A DNA stretch of 26,489 bases, taken from the IMG/VR virus record IMGVR_UViG_3300013131_004061, positions 1 to 26,489 of that record; one strand, written 5' to 3'. Positions within the stretch are counted from its first letter, which is position 1, and every line of letters starts with the position of its first letter. This document shows positions 7,802 to 13,956 of this stretch, one piece after another. A program made the translations under genes and the position numbers. A model generated the notes under the pieces. The model was given only the letters and a program-made list of their open reading frames with translations. It was not told the DNA's origin and made no database searches. The DNA comes from a virus.

Positions 7802-8689
7802 ATGTTACTTAAAATAGGAAGTACAGGAGAAAATGTTAAAATACTCCAGAGGTTTTTAAAGCTAAAAGATGATGGTAGCTTTGGACCTAAAACAGCAGCT
7901 GCAGTCAAGGCTTGGCAAAAATCTAAGGGTTTATTAGATGATGGTATAGTTGGACCTAAAACTTGGGTTACAATGGGTTTAGATAAACTTGTTACTACTG
8001 ATAACTCTGAAAATGTTACAGACAACGGTAAATTAATATTTGAACAATATCTTTTACCTAAAAGTGAATATTTAGTAGGTCCTACTAATAAAGAATATTT
8101 ATTTTTACATCACACTGCAGGTGGTCACAATCCTTATCAAGTCGTTGATATGTGGGGTAGAGATACAAGAGGTAAAATTGCAACTGAATTCGTATTAGGA
8201 GGTCAATCTGCATCAAAAGGTGATAAAAAATACGATGGTAAATTAATACAGTGTATGCCAACAGGTTCATATGCTTGGCATTTAGGTGACAATGGTTCAC
8301 AGTACATGCACTCACATTCAGTTGGTATCGAAGTATGTAATTTTGGTTATGTTGTTAATGGTAAAACTTATGCAAAAACACCTGTCGATTCATCACAAAT
8401 TGTTACTTTACCTAAAGCATTCAGAGGTCATATAACATGGCATAGATATTCTGATAAGCAAATCGAAGTGCTAAAAGATTGGATTCTTTTTATAGCAAAC
8501 AGAGATGATATCGATGTTAGAAAAGGTCTACCAAAGTGGGTACACGAAAAAGGAGCATCTGCTTTTGAATTTAATACAGATGCGTATTACGGAAGAGTCA
8601 AAGGCCTTTTAACTCACACAAATACAAGAAAAGACAAAGTAGATATGTTTCCGCAGCCAGAACTATTAGATATGTTAATGAGTTTATAA
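7802..8689 (+). CDS. Endolysin: peptidoglycan-binding domain plus N-acetylmuramoyl-L-alanine amidase
   Basis: Residues 1-60 are a PG_binding_1-type domain: KIGSTGENVKILQRFL, DDGSFGPKTAAAVKAWQ and DDGIVGPKTW. Residues about 95-290 are an Amidase_2 domain, with the zinc ligand in FLHHTAGG (His103/104), a core SVGIEVCNFG that contains the catalytic-region Glu177, and the C-terminal ligand motif around His272 and Asp281. The enzyme cuts the bond between MurNAc and the stem peptide at lysis. It has no signal peptide, so it would need a holin to reach the wall; none is obvious next to it. The binding domain at the N-terminus is normal for phages of Gram-negative hosts. The gene is 16 bp after the IMPDH-like gene. 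Confidence 0.92.
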   Translation: MLLKIGSTGENVKILQRFLKLKDDGSFGPKTAAAVKAWQKSKGLLDDGIVGPKTWVTMGLDKLVTTDNSENVTDNGKLIFEQYLLPKSEYLVGPTNKEYLFLHHTAGGHNPYQVVDMWGRDTRGKIATEFVLGGQSASKGDKKYDGKLIQCMPTGSYAWHLGDNGSQYMHSHSVGIEVCNFGYVVNGKTYAKTPVDSSQIVTLPKAFRGHITWHRYSDKQIEVLKDWILFIANRDDIDVRKGLPKWVHEKGASAFEFNTDAYYGRVKGLLTHTNTRKDKVDMFPQPELLDMLMSL

Positions 8690-8727
8690 ACTTATACTAA
8701 CACTTGAATAGATAAAGATATATAATA

Positions 8728-9396
8728 ATGCGTATGATACCTTACTTTTATAAAATAACAAACTTGATTAATGGTAAATATTATTATGGGTCGACAATAC
8801 AGGAAGATTTAATTAAATATGGTGGCTCTAATTTATTATTAAAACTATCATATAAAAAATACGGGAAAAATAATTTCAAATTCGAAAAATTGAAATTTTT
8901 TGAATCTAGATTTGAAGCATTTGAATTTGAAGAAAGATTCTTAAGATTATATGATATGAGAAATAATAGGATGTCATATAATATGAGTAATAATGGTAAC
9001 GGAGGAGATACTATATCACAGAATCCTAATAGAGATAAAATAATTAAAAAACTAGGAAGAAAGGGAAGAATTAGTAATAGAAAAGGAATAATAATGGAAG
9101 AGGAGCAGAAAGTAAAAATATCAAAAAGCCTTAAGGAATCGTATAAGAACGGTAGAGCTAAGATGGTGAATAAAGGGTCTAAACTTTCTTCTGAACATAA
9201 GGCAAAAATATCAGAAGCATGTAAAGGAAAACGATCAAACGAGAAAAATGGGATGTGGTGTAAAGGTAAGCCCATATCTATCAATGGAGTTGAATATCAG
9301 TCAATAGCTGAAGCTGCTAGAAAGACAGGTCTTCACATTAAAACTATTACTTATCGTATTAATAATAAAAACGAAAAAGAATGGAAACGAATTTGA
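8728..9396 (+). CDS. Free-standing GIY-YIG homing endonuclease (SegA-like)
   Basis: The 222-residue protein has the GIY-YIG core at its N-terminus: FYKITNLINGKYYYGST (residues 6-22), then LLLKLSYKKYGKNNFKFE and an acidic FEFEERF helix. The C-terminal half carries NUMOD3-like repeats (EEEQKVKISKSLKESYKNG and SSEHKAKISEACKGK), followed by a NUMOD1-like helix-turn-helix (YQSIAEAARKTGLHIKTI) for DNA binding. This is the usual layout of phage SegA/F-TevI relatives that copy themselves into related genomes. ATG 8734 is an alternative start two codons in. It is flanked by short gaps and is not inside another gene, so it is free-standing rather than intron-borne. It is a mobile gene inserted between the endolysin and a set of small genes. 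Confidence 0.9.
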   Translation: MRMIPYFYKITNLINGKYYYGSTIQEDLIKYGGSNLLLKLSYKKYGKNNFKFEKLKFFESRFEAFEFEERFLRLYDMRNNRMSYNMSNNGNGGDTISQNPNRDKIIKKLGRKGRISNRKGIIMEEEQKVKISKSLKESYKNGRAKMVNKGSKLSSEHKAKISEACKGKRSNEKNGMWCKGKPISINGVEYQSIAEAARKTGLHIKTITYRINNKNEKEWKRI

Positions 9397-9423
9397 TACA
9401 AGGGAATATAAAATTTTATAATT

Positions 9424-9636
9424 ATGGGTTTTCATAAAAGATGGATTACTGAACACAATATTTTAGATATTTATAAAAGAAAGCATGATATCGAAGATGT
9501 GTGTGACTATATGAGTGCAGATGCTTTAATAGTAGAAATGGGTTTTGCTTCAGAAATAGTTGATTTAATTAATAAAGACATGTTAAAAGAGGCGGCTGAT
9601 ATTCTGGAAGAAAGAATATTGAATGAAAAAAATTAA
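9424..9636 (+). CDS. Small conserved-looking protein, 70 residues
   Basis: ATG 9424 follows an A/T-rich leader (ttttataatt). The acidic, helical protein begins MGFHKRWITEHNILDIYKR and has the centre DYMSADALIVEMGFASEIVD. It ends with EAADILEERILNEKN. I recall similar short proteins with an 'ADAL..-FS-' core in T4-like phages, but no function. There is no tag and no membrane segment. The gene stands alone between the homing endonuclease and a longer 63-bp gap that may hold a promoter. Confidence 0.62.
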   Translation: MGFHKRWITEHNILDIYKRKHDIEDVCDYMSADALIVEMGFASEIVDLINKDMLKEAADILEERILNEKN

Positions 9637-9646
9637 AATTGAAACA

Positions 9647-9670
9647 TTTGTTTTTTTAGAGGTTATAATT
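9647..9670 (+). promoter_or_regulatory. Candidate promoter before the small gene at 9700
   Basis: In the 63-bp gap, TTTG (9647-9650) is followed after 13 bases by TATAATT (9664-9670), 30 bases before the ATG at 9700. TTTG is the Bacteroidota -33 core, but the spacing is shorter than the usual 17-19, and no TAnnTTTG is present. The TATAAT could equally be a phage-type -10 box. Confidence 0.22.
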
Positions 9671-9699
9671 CATACATAAAGGGATTAAAACTTAATATT

Positions 9700-9972
9700 A
9701 TGAAAACAACTCAATTAGAATCTGAAATTCTTTTTAAAGAAGATATTACTGAAAATACAATGAACGATGCTTTTTCTAGAATAAAAAGACTAGGAAAAGC
9801 ATTTTTCACATTTGAAGGCGAAACAGGTTTTACTATTACTAAAAGAATAAGAATGGTAAAACAAATGGTCTCTTATTTTGAAAAGAAAGAAGAATATGAG
9901 AAATGTGCTGAGCTTATGAAAACATTAAATAAATTCGGAGTAATAAAGTTTAGGACATCTGATTATGTCTAA
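9700..9972 (+). CDS. Small 'EKC-motif' family protein, member 1
   Basis: The 90-residue protein ends with a helix-rich segment, MVSYFEKKEEYEKCAELMK. The pattern (Y/F)-F-E-x(3)-E-(Y/F)-E-K-C-x(2)-(L/M) recurs at the C-terminus of three other small proteins in this window (13701, 14479, 18376), so they form a paralogous family. The N-terminal part (MKTTQLESEILFKEDI, then FTFEGETGFTITKR) differs from the others. The conserved Cys is single, so metal binding by this segment alone is unlikely; a protein-protein contact helix is more likely. I do not recognise a function. The gene follows a 63-bp gap with possible promoter elements. Confidence 0.65.
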   Translation: MKTTQLESEILFKEDITENTMNDAFSRIKRLGKAFFTFEGETGFTITKRIRMVKQMVSYFEKKEEYEKCAELMKTLNKFGVIKFRTSDYV

Positions 9973-9977
9973 TGATA

Positions 9978-10002
9978 TATAGCCTATAAAATAATGGCTA
10001 TA
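9978..10002 (+). promoter_or_regulatory. RNA hairpin immediately before a GTG start
   Basis: TATAGCC (9978-9984) and GGCTATA (9996-10002) form a perfect 7-bp stem with an 11-base loop, ending one base before the GTG at 10004. No U-tract follows, so it is not a typical terminator. A hairpin this close to the start codon could affect initiation of the tagged gene. It is seen in sequence only. Confidence 0.4.
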
Positions 10003-10003
10003 A

Positions 10004-10303
10004 GTGAAATATATAAAGACATTTGAAGAATATCTTATTGAATCTGAAATTATAAAGGAGGCAGAAATTATCGACCCCGATTTAGAAGATATAAGATACT
10101 TCAGAGGTAGTATACTTCAGTTCAAAGATTTCTGGGAAAGAAAAATGGGCGTACCGTTTAATCCTCACGGTGAAGTAGAATATAAATATCCTAAAGAAAG
10201 AAGTGAAGACGATAGTTCACTCCCTTATCAGGATTTTGTTAATGGTAAAAGTAGTCTAGTTAAACATAATATGGAAACAAGGCGAAGAGGATTAATCAAA
10301 TAA
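10004..10303 (+). CDS. Tagged small protein with capsid-targeting-type N-terminus
   Basis: The start is GTG at 10004, chosen because it gives MKYIKTFEEYLIESE, one of the clearest copies of the tag. The following IIKEAEII holds another (I)-K-E/A gp21-type site. The remaining 80 residues are acidic then basic: DLEDIRYFRGSILQFKDFW, then PHGEVEYKYPKE, ending with KHNMETRRRGLIK. No domain is recognised. By analogy with T4 internal proteins, residues about 1-20 would be cut off in the maturing head, leaving an injected peptide of about 9 kDa. A perfect hairpin sits just upstream. Confidence 0.68.
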   Translation: MKYIKTFEEYLIESEIIKEAEIIDPDLEDIRYFRGSILQFKDFWERKMGVPFNPHGEVEYKYPKERSEDDSSLPYQDFVNGKSSLVKHNMETRRRGLIK

Positions 10304-10328
10304 AATAATATGGAATCAGATAGTAGTA

Positions 10329-10574
10329 GTGAAAAGAATAGTAAGAAAAATCCAGAATCGAAGACCGAGCCTTCCGAACGTATTCTTAGTTCTAGGAACG
10401 TTCTTTCTACCGTTGGGTTACGACGCGGCATTCGCAATTCTATACGATTATATGAAACTTCACTTCAAAAATCCGTATTGGCCTACAACAAGTGTGTTCT
10501 ATTGTATATCGGGCCTATTTTTTATATTGCATATATTATTTTCAAAACGTTCTAAACAAAATACAGAGAAATGA
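10329..10574 (+). CDS. Small two-helix membrane protein
   Basis: The 81-residue protein has two hydrophobic segments, about residues 17-40 (NVFLVLGTFFLPLGYDAAF and onward) and 53-70 (TTSVFYCISGLFFILHILF), joined by a short loop and followed by a basic tail. The GYDAAFA-x-Y...W-x-T-T-x-F-Y pattern matches a small phage membrane protein I recall from T4-like genomes. The start in this frame is GTG 10329. An ATG at 10310 in another frame opens a second, overlapping 81-residue frame, which I reject as coding (see the finding on this start). The function is unknown. A holin-like role is possible given the nearby endolysin, but nothing in the sequence proves it. Confidence 0.62.
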   Translation: MKRIVRKIQNRRPSLPNVFLVLGTFFLPLGYDAAFAILYDYMKLHFKNPYWPTTSVFYCISGLFFILHILFSKRSKQNTEK

Positions 10575-10891
10575 ATAAACAATACATGGAAAGTTTTTCT
10601 GACTTCAGAAAATCTGCTCATATAAATGAAGCAGAGAAAGAAGCTGATGACAATCAGAAAATAAAAGACTTAATGGAAAAAGCAAAAGAAGCTAAACAGA
10701 AAGCGCAAGAAGCTAAGTCTAAATATGATGAACTTTCGACTAAGAAAGAAAATGAAGATGAGGCTGATACTGTTTTGCTTCAATACAAAAAATTCAGAGC
10801 AGAAGCTGAATTACATGCTGCCAATGCTAAACTTTTAAGAAAAGGTTTAAGAGAAGAAGGCGAAGAAGGCGAAAAAGAAGAAAAAAAATAA
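10571..10891 (+). CDS. Ala/Lys/Glu-rich coiled-coil protein with tag-like N-terminus
   Basis: The 106-residue protein starts MNKQYMESFSDFRKSAHINEA. It has the S-F-x-D-F pattern of the tag, followed by INE/A, a good gp21-type site at residues 19-21. Residues 22-95 are almost entirely Ala, Lys, Glu and Leu in heptad-like order (KAKEAKQKAQEAKSKYDEL), so they probably form a long coiled coil. The tail is polyacidic and polybasic (EEGEKEEKK). This is the composition of prohead scaffold or internal core proteins. The ATG overlaps the stop of the membrane protein gene. I infer a scaffold or packaged protein; no family match is claimed. Confidence 0.7.
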   Translation: MNKQYMESFSDFRKSAHINEAEKEADDNQKIKDLMEKAKEAKQKAQEAKSKYDELSTKKENEDEADTVLLQYKKFRAEAELHAANAKLLRKGLREEGEEGEKEEKK

Positions 10892-10897
10892 TAAGAG

Positions 10898-11023
10898 GTG
10901 GCTAAAGCTAGAAAAGAAGGTAAACCTAAAAGAAATAGAGTAAATCTCTTAAAAAATCTCAGAAGAATAGAAAAGAATACTGAGATACTTAAAAGAATTA
11001 AAATTGAAAATGAAATACGTTAA
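10898..11023 (+). CDS. Tiny basic protein, 41 residues
   Basis: A GTG at 10898 opens a 41-codon frame that fills the gap between two tagged genes and overlaps the next start at 11010 by 14 bases. The product is strongly basic: MAKARKEGKPKRNRVNLLKN, then a leucine/isoleucine-bearing charged helix (EKNTEILKRIKIENEIR). It may bind nucleic acid or another protein. The GTG start and the small size make it less certain than its neighbours. In favour are the close packing of genes here and the absence of stops. No family is recognised. Confidence 0.45.
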   Translation: MAKARKEGKPKRNRVNLLKNLRRIEKNTEILKRIKIENEIR

Positions 11024-11354
11024 AACATTCGAGGATTTCATAGACGATGAAAGACTAAATAAAAGTGTTATATCGGAAGCTGAGGCATATGATGAGCCTG
11101 CAGACCCGCCGACAACTTCATTTAGACAGGAAGACTGGTCTGCAAAAGATAAATTGCAACATATTTCTAATTTTTCTGATGAGCTTACGCTTTTCATTGA
11201 AGATGGTGAGCAGTTAGAAGACTCTCAGCTGAAAATTATTCAAAGAATGTATGATGACATTCTTACATTAAGAAGACAGATAGAAGGAAGAGAAAAAATC
11301 AAAAGACAGGAAGAAGAAGATAGATATTCAAACATAGATAATCCTAATTTATAA
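11010..11354 (+). CDS. Tagged small acidic protein
   Basis: I start at ATG 11010, not the TTG two codons earlier, because it gives MKYVKTFEDFIDDERLNKS, an exact-type tag. The tag is followed by VISEAEAYDEP, containing ISE/A, a gp21-type site at about residues 21-23. The mature part (about 90 residues) is acidic and helical, ending with a charged helix (YDDILTLRRQIEGREKIKRQ). The nucleotides after the start match those of the genes at 5232 and 11677, which suggests that the tag spreads by duplication of its coding segment. No function is recognised. It lies in the second cluster of tagged genes. Confidence 0.7.
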   Translation: MKYVKTFEDFIDDERLNKSVISEAEAYDEPADPPTTSFRQEDWSAKDKLQHISNFSDELTLFIEDGEQLEDSQLKIIQRMYDDILTLRRQIEGREKIKRQEEEDRYSNIDNPNL

Positions 11355-11355
11355 T

Positions 11356-11490
11356 ATGAGTAAAAATAACTCTAGAAAAAATAATCCTAAAAGGGCGTCA
11401 TATAATATGATAGACCCTTCTCTTTTTGAAATTAAGAACGGTAAACTAATTAAAAAAGAAGATGCCGATAGCAAGAAAACCAAAGGGTAA
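11356..11490 (+). CDS. Small hypothetical protein, 44 residues
   Basis: ATG 11356, one base after the previous TAA, opens a 44-codon frame that overlaps the next gene by 29 bases. The N-terminus is basic and Asn-rich (MSKNNSRKNNPKRASYN), followed by MIDPSLFEIKNGKLIKKED. Without it there would be a gap of about 107 bases in a region where genes otherwise abut. No family is recognised. Confidence 0.5.
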   Translation: MSKNNSRKNNPKRASYNMIDPSLFEIKNGKLIKKEDADSKKTKG

Positions 11491-11680
11491 AATACAAATT
11501 ACTTCTAGGTCAAGGTCACCTAAGGGTAAAATATTTTCTACAGGTGAAATATATGAATATTATTCCATAGTCGAAAGAAGAAGTGCATGCGGTTGTGCAA
11601 AAGGTTACACTCTATATAAACTTTATGAAACAGATTACGGTTTAGTACCTACAACCAAAGCAATAATTATTAAAGAATGA
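11462..11680 (+). CDS. Small protein with Cys-x-Cys motif, 72 residues
   Basis: The protein is basic at the start (MPIARKPKGKIQITSRSRS) and then beta-rich, with repeated strands separated by Gly and Lys. The centre, RRSACGCAKGYTLYKLYETD, holds the only two cysteines (C-G-C). The overall shape suggests a small beta-barrel, but two cysteines are too few for a classical zinc ribbon. It overlaps the previous small frame by 29 bases, and its TGA overlaps the next ATG (ATGA), so it is probably co-translated with the 2H phosphoesterase. No family is recognised with confidence. Confidence 0.62.
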   Translation: MPIARKPKGKIQITSRSRSPKGKIFSTGEIYEYYSIVERRSACGCAKGYTLYKLYETDYGLVPTTKAIIIKE

Positions 11681-12294
11681 AATACATTAAAACATTTGAA
11701 GAGTATTCAGAAGAATATTCATTTCTTTATAAGAAAATAAACGAAAAGAAGGGCGATTCATACGATTACGGATGTGTAATGCTTTATTTTGAATTTCCTA
11801 GTTTAAAGGGTATACAAAGTGATATTACCCAAGATGATTTATATACTGAGGAAAACGACAGAAGTTATGGGTTTGAAGATGAACCGCATGTAACTCTTCT
11901 ATATGGTTTACATAAGGAAGTTACAATAGAAGATGTTCTTGAAAAAATAAAGCCATATAGATACGACGACCTGTTATTAACTAATATTTCTGCCTTTGAA
12001 AATCAAAAATATGATGTTCTTAAATTTAACGTTGTTTATCCTACAAGAGGTGGTTCTTATTTAAAACAAGCGGACAAAGCTTTAACTGAACTTCCTCATA
12101 CCACTGATTTCCCAGATTATCATGCTCATTCTACTGTTGCATATTTAAAACCAGGTAAAGCTAAAAAATACATAGAACAATTTAAAGGTACTGAACATAT
12201 TGTTAAGCCTAGTAAAATAGTTTATAGTATGGCATCAGGTGAAAAAATTGTCAAAGAAATAAACAATTCTAAATATATTTCATATAATCAATAA
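11677..12294 (+). CDS. 2H phosphoesterase (2'-5' RNA ligase-like) carrying a capsid-targeting-type tag
   Basis: The 205-residue protein has the two H-x-T signatures of the 2H phosphoesterase superfamily, about 80 residues apart: PHVTLLYGL (His71, Thr73) and AHSTVAYLKPG (His151, Thr153). Around them is the duplicated beta-alpha-beta layout. This superfamily cuts 2',5' or 3',5' phosphodiesters and cyclic phosphates in RNA and cyclic oligonucleotides; T4 Acb1 is a member that destroys CBASS signals. Uniquely among known examples I recall, this one starts with MKYIKTFEEYSEEYS, the tag, and has INE/K at about 21-23. That points to packaging and injection with the DNA. The start is an ATGA overlap with the previous gene. 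The superfamily is secure; substrate and packaging are inferred. Confidence 0.83.
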   Translation: MKYIKTFEEYSEEYSFLYKKINEKKGDSYDYGCVMLYFEFPSLKGIQSDITQDDLYTEENDRSYGFEDEPHVTLLYGLHKEVTIEDVLEKIKPYRYDDLLLTNISAFENQKYDVLKFNVVYPTRGGSYLKQADKALTELPHTTDFPDYHAHSTVAYLKPGKAKKYIEQFKGTEHIVKPSKIVYSMASGEKIVKEINNSKYISYNQ

Positions 12295-12295
12295 A

Positions 12296-12454
12296 ATGGA
12301 AATGGATAAAAGAGATGTTCTTGAATTAATTAAAGTTCTAAAAGATATTGCACAAGAGCTTAAAACTTCAAATGAGCTTAAGAAAAAGGAACTTTTAATT
12401 GAAAAAAAGAAATATAAAGTAGATTATGTAACTGAAGATTCTTCTAAAAAATAA
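12296..12454 (+). CDS. Small charged helical protein, 52 residues
   Basis: ATG 12296 (or the in-frame ATG two codons on), one base after the previous TAA, opens this frame. It encodes an almost wholly helical, amphipathic protein: MEMDKRDVLELIKVLKDIAQ, then KTSNELKKKELLIEKKKYKV. The leucine spacing suggests a coiled coil. There are 3 bases before the next ATG. Without this gene there would be an unexplained gap of 163 bases. No family is recognised. Confidence 0.58.
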   Translation: MEMDKRDVLELIKVLKDIAQELKTSNELKKKELLIEKKKYKVDYVTEDSSKK

Positions 12455-12457
12455 ATA

Positions 12458-12808
12458 ATGGCCGGTAATAAAAAATTCAGAAATAAAGATTCTAAAGATT
12501 TAAACGAAGGATATAACTTTGTTAAAAGAGAAAATTTAGAAGAATTTAAAGGCACAATAGAAGAATTTCTAGATAAGATAACGCATCTTAAACCGGGTTA
12601 CATGAAAAAACCCAATGGTAAATCACTTTTACATTTTTGGTGGGAAGACAAAGATTCATGGTTTATGAATCACGGTTCGCAAACAATTTCAACAAATAAT
12701 AAAGAAGTTTTCAGTACATCTGGTGGATGGTATATAGCAAAAGATATGCCTTCTGTAATAAAGGGTTATATGAATGAAGATTATAAAATGTTTTTCAGAA
12801 AAGTGTGA
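12458..12808 (+). CDS. Hypothetical Trp-rich protein, 116 residues
   Basis: The protein has a short basic start with a DLNEG motif (LNE/G, a gp21-type site) near residues 14-18. A helix, [16 protein letters not shown], follows, then a strand-rich, aromatic core: [20 protein letters not shown], then [16 protein letters not shown]. The Trp and His content suggests a ligand-binding or structural domain rather than a scaffold. The start lacks the M-K-Y tag, so packaging is doubtful. Its stop overlaps the GTG of the DnaJ gene. I do not recognise a family. Confidence 0.62.
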   Translation: MAGNKKFRNKDSKDLNEGYNFVKRENLEEFKGTIEEFLDKITHLKPGYMKKPNGKSLLHFWWEDKDSWFMNHGSQTISTNNKEVFSTSGGWYIAKDMPSVIKGYMNEDYKMFFRKV

Positions 12809-13677
12809 AAGAAAATTATTATGACATATTAGGAATTAATAAAGATTCCAGCCAAGAGGATATAAAGAAAGCATATAGGAAACTAGCGCTAAAATATCAC
12901 CCTGATAAAAATCAAGGTGACACAAGTGCTGAAGATATGTTTAAGAAAGTAGCTGAAGCATATGAAGTCTTGAGTGACGAAGACAAGAGAAGAAAATATG
13001 ATAGGACTTCTACAATGAGAAATCATACATACAGTAATTTCTCTAGTGAAAGCTGGGGAGGAATGTCAATGGATGATATCTTAGAAGACCTTAAGGGTAC
13101 TGGCTTTGAGAAGAATTTTGAGCAAATGTTTGGTCATCAATGGGGTTCTAATATCAAGGGACCAGACATGCATGTCGAACTAACTATTACACTTGAAGAT
13201 GCATATTATGGAATGTCAAGAGAAATTAACTTGTCAGGTTCACCATTTAGAATAAGTATAGGAAAAGGAATCCAGGACGGTCAACGTTTAAGAATAAGTG
13301 GAAAAGGTAGACCCCATCCTCTTAATACACAGGCACCTAACGGTGATATGATTGTTACTATAAAAATATTACCAAATAAAACATATCAAAGAGAAGGTGA
13401 TAGTTTAATATATGTTGCAGAAATAGACAGTATAGTTGCAGTATTAGGCGGAAGTTTAAAGATACCGACATATGACGGTGCAATTGAAATAAAGATACCT
13501 GAATTTACTCAACAAAATTCGACATTTAGAGTAAGAGGCAAAGGCATGCCTGTATATAAAAATGAGGAAATGAAAGGTGATTTATACGTAAAAGTAAATA
13601 TTAAAATACCTGAAGAGTTAACAGAAAAGGAGAGGTCTTTATACGAAGAGTTGGCTAAAATCAAATCTTCAAAATAA
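12805..13677 (+). CDS. DnaJ/CbpA-type Hsp40 co-chaperone
   Basis: The start is GTG 12805, overlapping the previous TGA. Residues 1-67 are a complete J domain, with [20 protein letters not shown], His-Pro-Asp at 32-34, and [21 protein letters not shown] short Gly/Ser-rich linker follows. Residues about 120-290 are the two C-terminal substrate-binding beta domains ([36 protein letters not shown], and [19 protein letters not shown]). The four CxxCxGxG zinc repeats of DnaJ are absent, so this is a class II (CbpA-like) protein. It would stimulate host DnaK, perhaps for head or replisome assembly. Full-length phage Hsp40s are uncommon. Codon use matches the neighbours. Confidence 0.92.
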   Translation: MKENYYDILGINKDSSQEDIKKAYRKLALKYHPDKNQGDTSAEDMFKKVAEAYEVLSDEDKRRKYDRTSTMRNHTYSNFSSESWGGMSMDDILEDLKGTGFEKNFEQMFGHQWGSNIKGPDMHVELTITLEDAYYGMSREINLSGSPFRISIGKGIQDGQRLRISGKGRPHPLNTQAPNGDMIVTIKILPNKTYQREGDSLIYVAEIDSIVAVLGGSLKIPTYDGAIEIKIPEFTQQNSTFRVRGKGMPVYKNEEMKGDLYVKVNIKIPEELTEKERSLYEELAKIKSSK

Positions 13678-13700
13678 TCAATATATAAATATCATAGATT

Positions 13701-13955
13701 ATGAAAGAATTTATAGCTAAATATACTGCAGACCCTGGGTTTAAAGATTTTATAGATACTATTAATACAAACAACGAAGTGTTAATGGATTTTGTATATG
13801 AACTTTATATGGTATACGGTATAAATACTATTAAAGAGTCTTCACATCTAATTAATTCATCACTTCTTAATATTGATACGCTTATACGTTTCTTTGAAGA
13901 AAAAGGTGAATTTGAAAAATGTCAAAAACTGGTTGAAATAAAAAAGAAAATATAA
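13701..13955 (+). CDS. Small 'EKC-motif' family protein, member 2
   Basis: The 84-residue protein ends with the family segment TLIRFFEEKGEFEKCQKLVE, which aligns with the ends of the proteins at 9700, 14479 and 18376. The N-terminal half (MKEFIAKYTADPGFKDFIDT and onward) is helical and not shared with the others. It sits 1 bp before the bS21 gene, and the next family member but one (14479) is about 0.5 kb on. The function is unknown. The leader contains tataaata ten bases before the ATG, but this string also occurs inside genes, so I do not call it a promoter. Confidence 0.65.
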   Translation: MKEFIAKYTADPGFKDFIDTINTNNEVLMDFVYELYMVYGINTIKESSHLINSSLLNIDTLIRFFEEKGEFEKCQKLVEIKKKI

Positions 13956-13956
13956 T

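Noticed and set aside
9424-9636. Possible membership of the protein at 9424 in the EKC family
   Set aside because: Its end (EAADILEERILNEKN) has no Lys-Cys pair and no aromatic-Phe-Glu start, so it does not fit the motif.
10310-10555. Second 81-residue frame overlapping the small membrane protein
   Set aside because: It overlaps almost all of the GTG-started membrane protein, which matches a small phage family, and its own product has no coherent pattern beyond a Ser-rich start.
13684-13691. TATAAATA, the T4 late-promoter string, ten bases before the gene at 13701
   Set aside because: The same string occurs inside genes (for example near 753 and 3543), as expected in AT-rich DNA, and it is very close to the ATG, so it is not evidence of a late promoter.
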